From JAFDED01 sp964611635 (GTDB taxonomy: Bacteria; Desulfobacterota; JAFDED01), in assembly GCA_964611635.1 (NCBI GenBank), contig CAZTAS010000006.1:1-52523 (forward strand): 52,523 nucleotides of DNA, written 5' to 3'. Made by a program: the position numbers and the translations under genes. Below the pieces are notes generated by a model that ran no database searches, was not told the DNA's origin, and worked only from the letters and a program-made list of their open reading frames with translations. Of this stretch, positions 9,105 to 16,610 are shown in pieces; the first letter of the stretch is position 1; the number at the start of each line of letters is the position of its first letter.

Positions 9105-9156
9105 GTGGCACGGGCATCTTGCCCGTGATTATTCACGGCCTGGAAGGCCGTGCCAC
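9105..9156. repeat. Paired-hairpin palindromic repeat (REP/MITE-like)
   Basis: The 52 bases open with GTGGCAC and close with its complement GTGCCAC. Inside are two separate hairpins: CACGGGC with GCCCGTG around an ATCTT loop, and CACGGCC with GGCCGTG around TGGAA. The two hairpins plus outer pairing allow a three-way or cruciform structure. Repeats of this GTGGCACGGGCA type are widespread as non-coding palindromic units in bacterial genomes. It lies in gene-free DNA between the ferredoxin-like gene and the transposon scar. Confidence 0.7.
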
Positions 9157-9183
9157 AAGTTATTTGCTTAGAAAATAAGATTT

Positions 9184-9204
9184 GCCCCTGCCCAGGTCAG
9201 GGGC
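9184..9204. repeat. Short perfect hairpin
   Basis: Seven-base perfect arms GCCCCTG and CAGGGGC flank a seven-base loop. No T tract follows. It is part of the repeat-dense stretch at 9.06-9.2 kb. Confidence 0.4.
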
Positions 9205-9547
9205 GTGGTTAGGAAAGCCGGCTCAAATTACAAGAATTTGCTTAGCGTACTTCCCAGCCGGGTCACTTTTCTAGCGGGGTTATATCCGCCAATATAACAT
9301 CGACCCCAATTCCTAACCATAGTGGATTATACCAATTTTCATAGTTGTTGGCGACCCGTAAGGGTCATGACTGTTTTCTAAGTAATGAAATTTAGAAGTA
9401 GAATATATTAGACAAAGTGGATTGAAAATTGTGATGATAATGTAATATTATGTCAAATGATTAACCTTAAAGCGAATTAATAAAAACCACTCTATGAAAC
9501 TTTTTGTATTTATCGGGTGTTAGAGCTCGGATTATTGTCAGATTTGA

Positions 9548-9564
9548 CAGGGACTTACGCAAAA
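9548..9564. mobile_element. Possible insertion-sequence end
   Basis: The string CAGGGACTTACGCAAAA resembles terminal inverted repeats of insertion sequences that end in GACTTACGC. I find no matching opposite end in the window, so it would be a one-sided remnant. It lies about 150 bases from a decayed transposon-type ORF on the minus strand. The family cannot be named. Confidence 0.25.
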
Positions 9565-9709
9565 CGTTTATTTCCGACTGGGTGGAGGGCAATTTCGCAG
9601 CTGATTTTTTTACGCAAAAAGATGTGCTGGGGGCTGAGGGGAAAACCACCTCGTTTACCTCGAGAAGAGGTTGTGTTTAAATCCACTGAGAGGCGCACCC
9701 TTGAGGGGA

Positions 9710-10352
9710 TCAGAGCGGCGGAGCTCTTGGGTCATGAGCGACCGAAGGGGCCGGGCCCGAATCAGCAAAGCCGAGATAGAGCTGAGCAGCGATGCCGATG
9801 AGGGTGAAGTGTACCCGGCGTTGTGGATTGAGATTGCGGTGATAAAAACTCTGCAGCAGCACGCGCAGAGTAGTTTGACTCCCCTCGCAGCTAAAGCCCT
9901 CATCCTCCCACAGCAAGACGGTGCGCCGGGGATACTCAAGGGCGCAGAGCGCCTTGTTGAAGTGGAAGAGCTTCTCAATGTAGCGGCAGAATTGGGCCAT
10001 CATCTCCCTCTTGCTTTCTTTTGCGAGCTGCTTTTCTTTCAAGAAGCCATCCAAACATGCCCGAAAGAGCTGTTCCATAAGCCTGTCGGCCTCACGGGAG
10101 CTCTCCACCCACGAGCGGACCGCCTCCTGCCAGCCGGTGGGGACATAGATCATCTTGCGCTGCCGACCCACTCGAATGGAGAGTTACAAGGAGAGATGCC
10201 GGTCTCCCCGGGTGCACTTGCATCCCTGCTTGCCGCAGGTGCGGGACATGGTCTCCAGTGCACCGCGCAAAAAAGGTTGACTATGCGATCAGCTGAGCCA
10301 GGCGGGACCGAACCGCTCTCTCCCCGGCGGGAATGTGGCTGCGATGGCGCAT
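9710..10352 (-). pseudogene. Decayed transposon-associated ORF (DUF6788-like)
   Basis: Reading left from the ATG at 10350-10352, the frame begins with RHRSHIPAGERAVRSRLAQL and then hits a stop. A second frame continues with FLRGALETMSRTCGKQGCKC, a CGK-x-x-C-x-C zinc-binding motif. That frame reaches TAA where related proteins have a Tyr, and then resumes in frame with LSIRVGRQRKMIYVPTGW and long charged helices to 9710. At least one frameshift and one nonsense codon therefore break the gene. The order CGK.GCKC, then YVP, then a helical region matches small DUF6788-type proteins often found with transposons. The downstream 150 residues are not recognised. Confidence 0.55.
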
Positions 10353-10644
10353 GGTCTCATCCTTTCATTTTCTGATATAAACAATAATATCAGATTAAAA
10401 GAAAAAATCAACCGTGAACTCCAATGCGAATTTGCCTCTTTGGACTCCAAGGTAATAACGGTTGGAATTCAGGTAGGTTTACGATAGGAAATTTTCTTTG
10501 TTGCGGAACTGCTGTCTACAGCCCATGGATTCTCCCAGGAAGGGCCAATGCTACTATTTTCCTTGCCAAGGCAAGTACTTCATGATAAAGAAAGTTATTG
10601 GGTCGCTGTTCGAATTTCCAATAAACTCCGCCTTTCATAATATT

Positions 10645-10896
10645 GTAGGTGAGGGGTTTATCCCCATTAGCTCTCACTTAATGTGAAACTGGCAAAGAAT
10701 CATTGCAAAATTAGCAATTAATAAGGAGAAAGATTAAAGGATAAAGATTAAATGATGCAGGAAAAAGGCTGAAGGATGGAGGTTATGAAAAAAATCCTTT
10801 TTCCTTTAATGTTAAATGCTTAATTGCTAATTTTTCATTTTGCAATTAAAAATCTTTTCTTAAGTAAGCGCTTATGGGGATAAACCCCGCCCCTAC
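10645..10896. mobile_element. MITE-like element with 36-bp terminal inverted repeats
   Basis: The left end (10645-10680) starts GTAGGTGAGGGGTTTATCCC. The reverse complement of the right end (10861-10896) starts GTAGGGGCGGGGTTTATCCC. The two 36-base arms agree at about 31 positions. Nested inside is a second pair of arms, TGCAAAATTAGCAATTAA and its near complement. There is no coding capacity in the 252 bases. The GGGGCGGGGTTTATCCCC motif is a common dispersed element in bacteria. The right arm ends about 30 bases before the tatB start, so the element could carry its promoter or affect its expression. Confidence 0.65.
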
Positions 10897-10927
10897 GCGA
10901 AGAGACGTTAATTAAGGAGAATTTTTC

Positions 10928-11389
10928 ATGTTCGGCATCGGGACGCCCGAGATGATCGTGATCCTCATCATCGCGCTTATAGTCATTGGTCCCAAACAAC
11001 TGCCCGAGATTGCACGAATGCTTGGCAAGGGAATGGCTGTTCTGCGGAAGGCCCGGGACGATCTGACCGGCGAGTTGAGAGAGAGTATCGACCTCGAAAG
11101 CCATGTGTCTCATTTCAGATCAGACCTTGAGAAGTATATAGAAGATGAAGCCTCGGAAATAGACGATTCCACAGAAGAGGACATCGAAAAGGACGCCGAA
11201 ATGGGGTTCACCGCCGATCAGCCAGAAGAGGCCGTCAATGAGGTCATTGCCCACAAGGTGGAGGAAGGGAACACATTAGACGAGGGAACATCAACACCCC
11301 GGGAAGAGGTGACGACAGAGAAGGAAAAAACAGATTCCGGCACCGGAGCGGTGAAAGGAAAAAGCGCGGGAGAGGCGCTCGATGGATGA
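10928..11389 (+). CDS. tatB: Twin-arginine translocase subunit TatB (TatA/B family)
   Basis: A 153-residue protein. Residues 1-22 form one hydrophobic membrane helix after MFGIGTPEM. A GPKQLPEIAR hinge, typical of TatB, leads into an amphipathic helix to about residue 55. A long acidic, disordered tail rich in Glu follows. The GP-x-x-LP hinge and the 150-residue length favour TatB over TatA, which is usually 50-90 residues. It would form the substrate-binding complex with TatC in the inner membrane for export of folded proteins. The stop overlaps the tatC start by eight bases, so the two are coupled. No separate tatA is seen here. Start ATG follows AAGGAG. Confidence 0.85.
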   Translation: MFGIGTPEMIVILIIALIVIGPKQLPEIARMLGKGMAVLRKARDDLTGELRESIDLESHVSHFRSDLEKYIEDEASEIDDSTEEDIEKDAEMGFTADQPEEAVNEVIAHKVEEGNTLDEGTSTPREEVTTEKEKTDSGTGAVKGKSAGEALDG

Positions 11390-12173
11390 GAAGCGGCTTC
11401 CCCTGACAGAGCATCTTACGGAGCTTCGCAGTCGGCTGGTCAAGTGCTTCATCGCAGTTGGTATCGGGTTCCTGATCTCTTATCAGTTTTCCGAGCGGAT
11501 TTTCGGCTACCTGATGATACCACTTGTCAAGTCTCTGCCCGAAGGGAGCACCATGGTGTTCACCGGGCTTCCCGAGGCTTTTTTTACCTATCTTAAAACG
11601 GCCTTCATTTCGGGCACTTTCCTTGCCGTTCCCTTTATCCTCTACCAGATGTGGATGTTCGTGGCGCCCGGGCTTTACCCCAAAGAGCGGCGGCCTGTAT
11701 TGCCGTTTGTCCTGTTCTCCTCCCTGTTTTTCATCGGAGGGGCTTTGTTCGGATACTTTATTGTTTTTCCTATTGGGTTTAAATTTTTTCTTAGCTATGC
11801 TTCTGACATTATCAAGCCGCTCCCCTCGGTGAAAGAATATCTTTCTCTGAGTGCCAAATTGCTGCTTGCCTTCGGATTGATTTTCGAGCTTCCCATTTTG
11901 ACGCTTTTTCTTGCAAAAATGGGTCTGATTACCCACAAGTTTATGACCCGGAACCGCAGGTATGCGATTTTACTCATTTTTGTGGTTGGGGCCATTCTGA
12001 CCCCTCCGGACGTTATCACCCAGTTGATGATGGCGGGACCACTGCTCATCCTTTATGAGTTGAGCATCTTGGTGGCCTGGACATTTGAGCCGAAGCCTCT
12101 GGGGGGAAAAGAAAAAAAAGAAAGACCACATACGGCCGAACGCAAAGAAAAACAGGAAGAGCCAGCCGGTTAA
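11382..12173 (+). CDS. tatC: Sec-independent protein translocase TatC
   Basis: A 263-residue protein with six hydrophobic spans. The N-terminal segment PLTEHLTELRSRL is the conserved TatC cytoplasmic motif that binds twin-arginine signal peptides. YQMWMFVAPGLYPKERR and TPPDVITQLMMAGPLL are further hallmark segments. The C-terminus is a short Lys/Glu-rich tail. It acts with TatB in the inner membrane as the receptor for folded, often cofactor-containing, exported proteins. Translationally coupled to tatB. The Hdr/Flx proteins encoded later in the window lack twin-arginine signals, so they are not its obvious substrates. Confidence 0.95.
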   Translation: MDEKRLPLTEHLTELRSRLVKCFIAVGIGFLISYQFSERIFGYLMIPLVKSLPEGSTMVFTGLPEAFFTYLKTAFISGTFLAVPFILYQMWMFVAPGLYPKERRPVLPFVLFSSLFFIGGALFGYFIVFPIGFKFFLSYASDIIKPLPSVKEYLSLSAKLLLAFGLIFELPILTLFLAKMGLITHKFMTRNRRYAILLIFVVGAILTPPDVITQLMMAGPLLILYELSILVAWTFEPKPLGGKEKKERPHTAERKEKQEEPAG

Positions 12174-12247
12174 CAGATGAACCCTTCCTGATTTCCCCCT
12201 AGATACTATAAAAGCCAACCTTTCAAAGCAGGCAAAATTTAAGATCA

Positions 12248-14338
12248 TTAAGGTAATACTCGAAAAGGCGAAGGAAGTACCTGGAAAGGCGCAGCACAGA
12301 TGTCACCCACCAGCTCCCACGTACCGGGAATGGTAAATGCGCCATAGTATGTCCACGTTCCTTGTGCCATGTCCTCGGTAATGCTGTGGCCCGGCACTTC
12401 CACGTTTTCAAAGTCTGTAACCTCATAGGACTCCACCGTGGGACAGGTGGCCAAGTCTCGTGAGCCATAGTGGTAATACGTCCCATCCGGCGCTTGCAGC
12501 ACCACAAAGGCGTCCACCACGTTCTGGGATGTCCCGGTGTACAGCGAGGCCTTTATCATTGGCGTATCGCCTGGTCTGTAGTCGGTCCTGTCCAGCTCTA
12601 ACCAGATGGCAGGCAGCGTCTGATCCACCTCGAAGGAAACATTTGCCGTTGATCCCGCCTCAACGGTGGCCGTTGAGGAATCCTGCGATATGAAGCCCGC
12701 GTCAACGGTCAGGGTGTGGACTCCCGCAGGAACGACCATGACGAAATAACCGTTAAGCGTCAGGGCAATCCCTCCATTGCTGGAGGCTACCGTGACGCCT
12801 GAAAGCATACGGCCTCTGCGGTTCTTCACCACTCCGGCCACCACTCCTGTTCCGCTCCCGCCAACTCTGAAAGAGTAACGCGCAGGAAGAGGGCATGCGG
12901 TCTCAATCTCAGTGGTCCAGGGCCCCGCTGCGGCGTCCTCGATGACTGCCTCTCCGTCTTCGGAAATAATATAAGGGCCGTGCAAAGAGCCGTCGGGACC
13001 TTCTACCGTCATCTGCGTCGTGCATGCCAGTCGGAGCAGTCTCGATCCGCCATAGGAGCCGAACTGTAATATCAGCGTCTGGCCTGGTACCAGGTTCTCA
13101 AAAGTGTGCGTTTGCGGTCGAGCCGCCGTCACCATTCCGCTGAATTCAGCCGATATCTCCAGTGATACATGATTGCTCACTGAGGTTCCGCTTGAATCCC
13201 ATGCCCTTATTAGCAGCACGGATCGTCCCAGCGGAGCATCAGCGGGAATAGTGAAAGACACGGACCAGATATCGTTGCTTCTCGTCAGAGCCGTCCTTTC
13301 AGAAAGACCTATGGGCGAGAGGTCGGCAGTGACGTCGACGATAACTCGCGCTCCCCCAGGGTCAGAGACCAGGGCGGTGAGCGTCACGCTCTGGCCAGGA
13401 GCGGGATTGGTAGGGGAGACCGCGGCCGTCAAGCTAAATATTGTGGGCACAAGGGAAAATACCACGGTGCTGGTCTGGTTGGCAGCTACCTCGACTTCCT
13501 GGCTTGCTTCATCGTAGTTGGAGGCGGATGCCGTGAGCGTGTATGTGCCAGGGGCCACCTCCTCGAACATGAAGGCACCGCTGATATCGGTGGCGGCGCT
13601 TTGCTGTTGAGAGTTATCAAGCACCACCGTCGAACCGGCAATGGGTGCACCGGTGTTGACATCGCGCACAAAACCTTGAATAAATCCGGGCAACGGCTCC
13701 ACCACCATGTCCACCGTGGTGCTCCATTGGGTTAAACATCCATCAACAATTTCGCAATCATAAAAATAATGCGCAGCCACACGGTAATAAAACGTGGTCC
13801 TCGAAGTGACGTTGTGAGCGAAAGTAAGGCTGGTTCCAGTTTCATAATAGGTAATAGGGCTGGTGAAGTCCGGTGATGTCGCCTCCCGAATGACATACTG
13901 CGTGGCGTGCTCCACGCTGCTCCAGCTCACCGTGTAGGATTCCCCGAAGGATACACTATCACCCGGATCCTGTGCAATGGGAGCAGGAGGAGGTGTTCTA
14001 AGAGACCCTGCCTCTATCAGAGAGCTCACATATTTGTTGTATCCATTCGATTCGGGAACTACATTATCATGGTCCACCAAGATTCCAATGTTGTAGTCTC
14101 CAGGCTCTGTCTGTTCTGGAATCGTCAAAGTCGGCTCATCCCAGTTGAACTGTTCATCCGGGGCTAGGCTCGAATTGCAGTTATGGTCCAGGGATGTGTC
14201 ATCGGCCGTGATTATTTCATCGTCCGATAGCTTAAAAGCATTGCAAAAGTTACACGAAAAATCGCTTCCTTGAGACATAGAGATGAGAATGATTCCTATG
14301 ATGATAGCGCTTTTACGTTTTATCACCTGCATGGTCAA
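12248..14338 (-). CDS. Secreted modular protein with carboxypeptidase-regulatory-like domains
   Basis: A 696-residue exported protein. The N-terminus has Lys/Arg then a hydrophobic signal segment, followed by SCNFC. Next come a CARDB-like stretch (about 55-110), a fibronectin-III-like domain (about 120-215, SYTVSWSSVEHATQYVIR), a carboxypeptidase-regulatory-like beta sandwich (about 217-295, GFVRDVNTGAPIAGSTVVLD), an Ig-like domain (about 300-395) and a second regulatory-like repeat (about 500-575). No catalytic motif is visible. It shares its second half with the secreted protein at 38011-40290: the GSGTG start of one repeat, an SxxVPAGVxxL turn and a final domain with VDAFxVLxxPDG. A surface adhesin or scaffold role is an inference. 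Confidence 0.7.
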   Translation of the reverse strand: MTMQVIKRKSAIIIGIILISMSQGSDFSCNFCNAFKLSDDEIITADDTSLDHNCNSSLAPDEQFNWDEPTLTIPEQTEPGDYNIGILVDHDNVVPESNGYNKYVSSLIEAGSLRTPPPAPIAQDPGDSVSFGESYTVSWSSVEHATQYVIREATSPDFTSPITYYETGTSLTFAHNVTSRTTFYYRVAAHYFYDCEIVDGCLTQWSTTVDMVVEPLPGFIQGFVRDVNTGAPIAGSTVVLDNSQQQSAATDISGAFMFEEVAPGTYTLTASASNYDEASQEVEVAANQTSTVVFSLVPTIFSLTAAVSPTNPAPGQSVTLTALVSDPGGARVIVDVTADLSPIGLSERTALTRSNDIWSVSFTIPADAPLGRSVLLIRAWDSSGTSVSNHVSLEISAEFSGMVTAARPQTHTFENLVPGQTLILQFGSYGGSRLLRLACTTQMTVEGPDGSLHGPYIISEDGEAVIEDAAAGPWTTEIETACPLPARYSFRVGGSGTGVVAGVVKNRRGRMLSGVTVASSNGGIALTLNGYFVMVVPAGVHTLTVDAGFISQDSSTATVEAGSTANVSFEVDQTLPAIWLELDRTDYRPGDTPMIKASLYTGTSQNVVDAFVVLQAPDGTYYHYGSRDLATCPTVESYEVTDFENVEVPGHSITEDMAQGTWTYYGAFTIPGTWELVGDICAAPFQVLPSPFRVLP

Positions 14339-14390
14339 TGGATAACCCCTTTAAGATCGCAATGCAAGAGAACAAGGGCAGTAGATAATC

Positions 14391-14603
14391 TCATACATAT
14401 GTGGGAGTCGCAGGTTGCACTCTTATAGCTGAATGTTCTTTTCCGCTTATAGTTTCAGCATCAAAATCCATTTCTATCAGGAATGGCGGTTCAAAAAGAA
14501 AAATATTCTTGCACTTCGGACACTTAATATTAATTGGCTTGTCCTGAATCTTTTCATCTGAGATATTACCAGCGGCTTTGCACTTCGGGCAAAATATTTT
14601 CAT
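14391..14603 (-). CDS. Zinc-ribbon domain protein (MJ0042-type)
   Basis: A 70-residue protein beginning MKIFCPKCKAAGNISDEKI. The two pairs CPKC and CPKC, about 27 residues apart with NIKCPKCKNIF at the second, match the MJ0042-type zinc ribbon. I chose the ATG at 14603 rather than the upstream in-frame one because the protein family starts there and a GGGG ribosome-binding site precedes it. The C-terminal 30 residues are acidic with no recognised domain. It lies 53 bases downstream of nothing on the same strand; its partner is unknown. Confidence 0.6.
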   Translation of the reverse strand: MKIFCPKCKAAGNISDEKIQDKPINIKCPKCKNIFLFEPPFLIEMDFDAETISGKEHSAIRVQPATPTYV

Positions 14604-14901
14604 GTGCTTACCCCACCACCAAGCAGTGAGATCTACCTTGCTGATCGTCTGGGCAGACCACAAAGGCTGGATCTTCATGCCCAACAATAATCCCACTTCT
14701 CTCTAATCCGAGAGTGAGGCTAGATATTTCTTCAACCCAACCCATCGCCTTTCCCTTTAACTATTAATTATGGGGTTAATCTCAGATAGACGGTTTACAG
14801 GTCATGTCAATATATTCACACTTTTACAATCAACCACATTTATCTGTCAATGATTTTGTTCCATATATCATAGAATTAAAATCAGTTAGGCCAAATCGAT
14901 A

Positions 14902-14920
14902 GGTGTCCATTGGTGTCCAT
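14902..14920. repeat. Short direct repeat (GGTGTCCAT x2)
   Basis: Two copies of GGTGTCCAT in tandem, one base apart. It lies about 130 bases before the tRNA fragment. Short direct repeats near such a fragment can be integrase arm sites, but this is only suggestive. Confidence 0.3.
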
Positions 14921-15052
14921 ATTGGTGGCTAATAGCAGTCTCAATCAATAGCATTCGGAAGCAATAAATGAAAAGGCAATCCCTTGATATTATTAACAAA
15001 GAGCTTTTTTGGTATCACTAGGTGAAAATCGGTAAAAATAGTTTTCTTTGGA

Positions 15053-15097
15053 CTACGGACCCGTAGGTTGGAGGTTCGAATCCTCCTGGGCATACCA
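15053..15097 (+). tRNA. 3' half of a tRNA-Arg(ACG), fragment
   Basis: Reading from 15053: anticodon loop CTACGGA (anticodon ACG), the 3' anticodon stem CCCGT, variable AGGTT, a T arm GGAGG-TTCGAAT-CCTCC, the acceptor strand TGGGCAT, discriminator A and an encoded CCA. The expected 5' half (acceptor ATGCCCA, D arm, stem ACGGG) is absent from the preceding sequence, so this is not a working tRNA. Integrase attachment sites commonly start in the anticodon loop and run to the 3' end, so this looks like the displaced half left by an integrated element. Confidence 0.75.
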
Positions 15098-15107
15098 ATG
15101 ATATTAA

Positions 15108-15139
15108 GGGGTTAGCCACAAGATGTTAACCTCTTTTTT
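15108..15139 (+). terminator. Rho-independent terminator after the tRNA fragment
   Basis: A seven-pair stem (GGGGTTA with TAACCTC, one G-T pair) with a 12-base loop is followed by TTTTTT. It begins ten bases after the CCA of the tRNA fragment, the usual place for a tRNA terminator. This suggests that the DNA to the right of the fragment is the original downstream flank. Confidence 0.65.
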
Positions 15140-15972
15140 ATTCAGGAATAACCAGAATACGGAAATTGGCTTTGAAATCAGTAGAATCCGGTTAAGATAT
15201 TTACCATTTTCCCCAAATACGCACCAATATGGCTTTCAGAGGGGAAATTTCCACATTGTGGGAATGATTTTGCTCTATTCTTTGGGCCTGCAGGTGCTGG
15301 TCAGTTGAAAAGAGCATAACGTGAATCATAATTCCTGTTATGATTTCATAAAATTAACACAGCAGAGTTATTTTGTTATCTAAAAATAAAAAACCCCATC
15401 TTCCCATCACGAGAAAATAGGGCATTTTTGACTCCTCTGTTCATGGCGCTCTCTCGATGAAAAATGCTCCCACAAAGGCAGTCACAATAATATTCTAGCT
15501 TTCTGTTAACTGGCGTAAGTTTATACCATGACGGAAAAAACATATTGTCAACAAAAAAATTTTACCTCAAATTGTTCGTCAAGAAATGTCATATTAATCG
15601 AATTGGAAGTGTTCTTGTAAGAAAAGAATTCCATGATCAATTAAAGAACCATGATCTTATATTTCTAAATTTGATCTGATAATTCGTTGATCCTTAATGG
15701 TACCCAGAATGTAGAAAGTTCTCCAATTTTTAGGTAAAGCTAAAAAAAGATTTTTCTTCGTATTGATTTTAAAAGGTGTGAAACCTCTTGACATTGAAAG
15801 CTTGTGGAGTTTAAAAAAAATAGAGCCAATGCAACTGTCCGAGGTACCCCAGGTTGAGGTTAATTTAAAGATCCCCTAATAGCCATTGTTAAGGGACTGG
15901 GTGAGCAGGTCTGATGGGATTGATACCCCTCCGTAACAGTCATCGTATCGGTATTACCCATCACAGTTTTAA
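15140..15972. other. Long AT-rich gap, no gene recognised
   Basis: About 830 bases, strongly AT-rich. A 61-codon ORF at 15123-15308 has no ribosome-binding site or recognisable motif. A TTGACA at 15788 with a 17-base spacer is followed only by a poor -10 box. The gap separates the tRNA scar from the large electron-transfer operon and should contain that operon's promoter. Confidence 0.45.
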
Positions 15973-16019
15973 AGGGCCTTTTACCTTACTTGACTAAGTA
16001 AGACAAGAAAAATGGCCCT
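15973..16019 (+). promoter_or_regulatory. Nested inverted repeat upstream of the Nuo/Hdr/Flx operon
   Basis: Inner arms CTTACTT (15985-15991) and AAGTAAG (15996-16002) are perfect and separated by four bases. Outer arms AGGGCC (15973-15978) and GGCCCT (16014-16019) are also perfect. It ends 86 bases before the first gene. There is no T tract, so it is not a standard terminator. It could be a dimeric regulator's operator or a leader RNA hairpin; a redox-responsive regulator would make sense for this operon but is not shown. Confidence 0.5.
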
Positions 16020-16105
16020 GGCTCAATCACACTGCCATTTACCCAACATATAAAAGCTAATCAAGACAGACCTTTTTTACGATTATTAAGAGAGGGAAAA
16101 TTTAC

Positions 16106-16582
16106 ATGCAAGGAGCAGCCGCATTGGATTGGAACCTCTCCCGGGTGGAGGATATTATAGAACGTCACGGCGAGCGTCGCGAGGCGCTTATTACCATCCT
16201 CCAGGACATTCAGGCGCATTATAATTATTTGCCTCCTGAGGTCCTTCAGATAGTGGCCAGTCGTCTGGGAATCTCTCTGAGTCGTGTTTATAAGGTGTCA
16301 ACTTTTTACAAGTCTTTCAGCCTTCTACCGAGGGGGCGGCACGAGATCAAGGTATGCCGGGGGACAGCGTGCCACCTAAAGAGAAGCACGCGCATACTGG
16401 AAGGGCTGGAGAGAGACCTGGGAATCCAGAGAGGCGGAACGACGGAAGATCTCCGCTTCACCCTCACAACGGTCAACTGCGTTGGAGCATGCGCGCTTGC
16501 GCCGGTGGTGGTCGTGAACGAGGACTACCACGGCGGAGCCACACCCTCCGGTCTGGCCAAGGCACTCAAGAAATATAAATGA
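16106..16582 (+). CDS. nuoE: NuoE-like [2Fe-2S] subunit of NADH-dependent oxidoreductase
   Basis: A 158-residue thioredoxin-like ferredoxin subunit. A four-helix N-terminal region with YNYLPPEVLQIVASRL (typical of NuoE) leads to the cluster-binding domain. The four ligand cysteines are C84, C89, C125 and C129 (CRGTAC and CVGAC). It would carry electrons between the FMN/NADH subunit and the rest of the complex in the cytoplasm. First gene of the operon, with GAGAGGG before its ATG; the NuoF-like gene follows after 28 bases. Close relatives serve in NADH-linked hydrogenases, formate dehydrogenases and benzoyl-CoA reductase complexes (BamG). No hydrogenase subunit is present here. Confidence 0.9.
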   Translation: MQGAAALDWNLSRVEDIIERHGERREALITILQDIQAHYNYLPPEVLQIVASRLGISLSRVYKVSTFYKSFSLLPRGRHEIKVCRGTACHLKRSTRILEGLERDLGIQRGGTTEDLRFTLTTVNCVGACALAPVVVVNEDYHGGATPSGLAKALKKYK

Positions 16583-16610
16583 AATAAATGAACCTCGCCG
16601 GAATACAAGA

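Noticed and set aside
9105..9121. TGGCACGGGCATCTTGC as a sigma-54 -24/-12 promoter
   Set aside because: The GG and GC elements are two bases too far apart, and the string is part of a palindromic repeat.
15001..15052. A split or intron-containing tRNA with its 5' half upstream
   Set aside because: No D arm or matching acceptor strand (ATGCCCA plus D-loop pattern) is found in the preceding kilobase; the one ATGCCCA at 14677 is not followed by a D arm.
15788..15816. TTGACA with 17-base spacer as the main promoter of the large operon
   Set aside because: The -10 candidate TTAAAA matches poorly and the site is about 290 bases before the first gene; no support beyond the -35 box.
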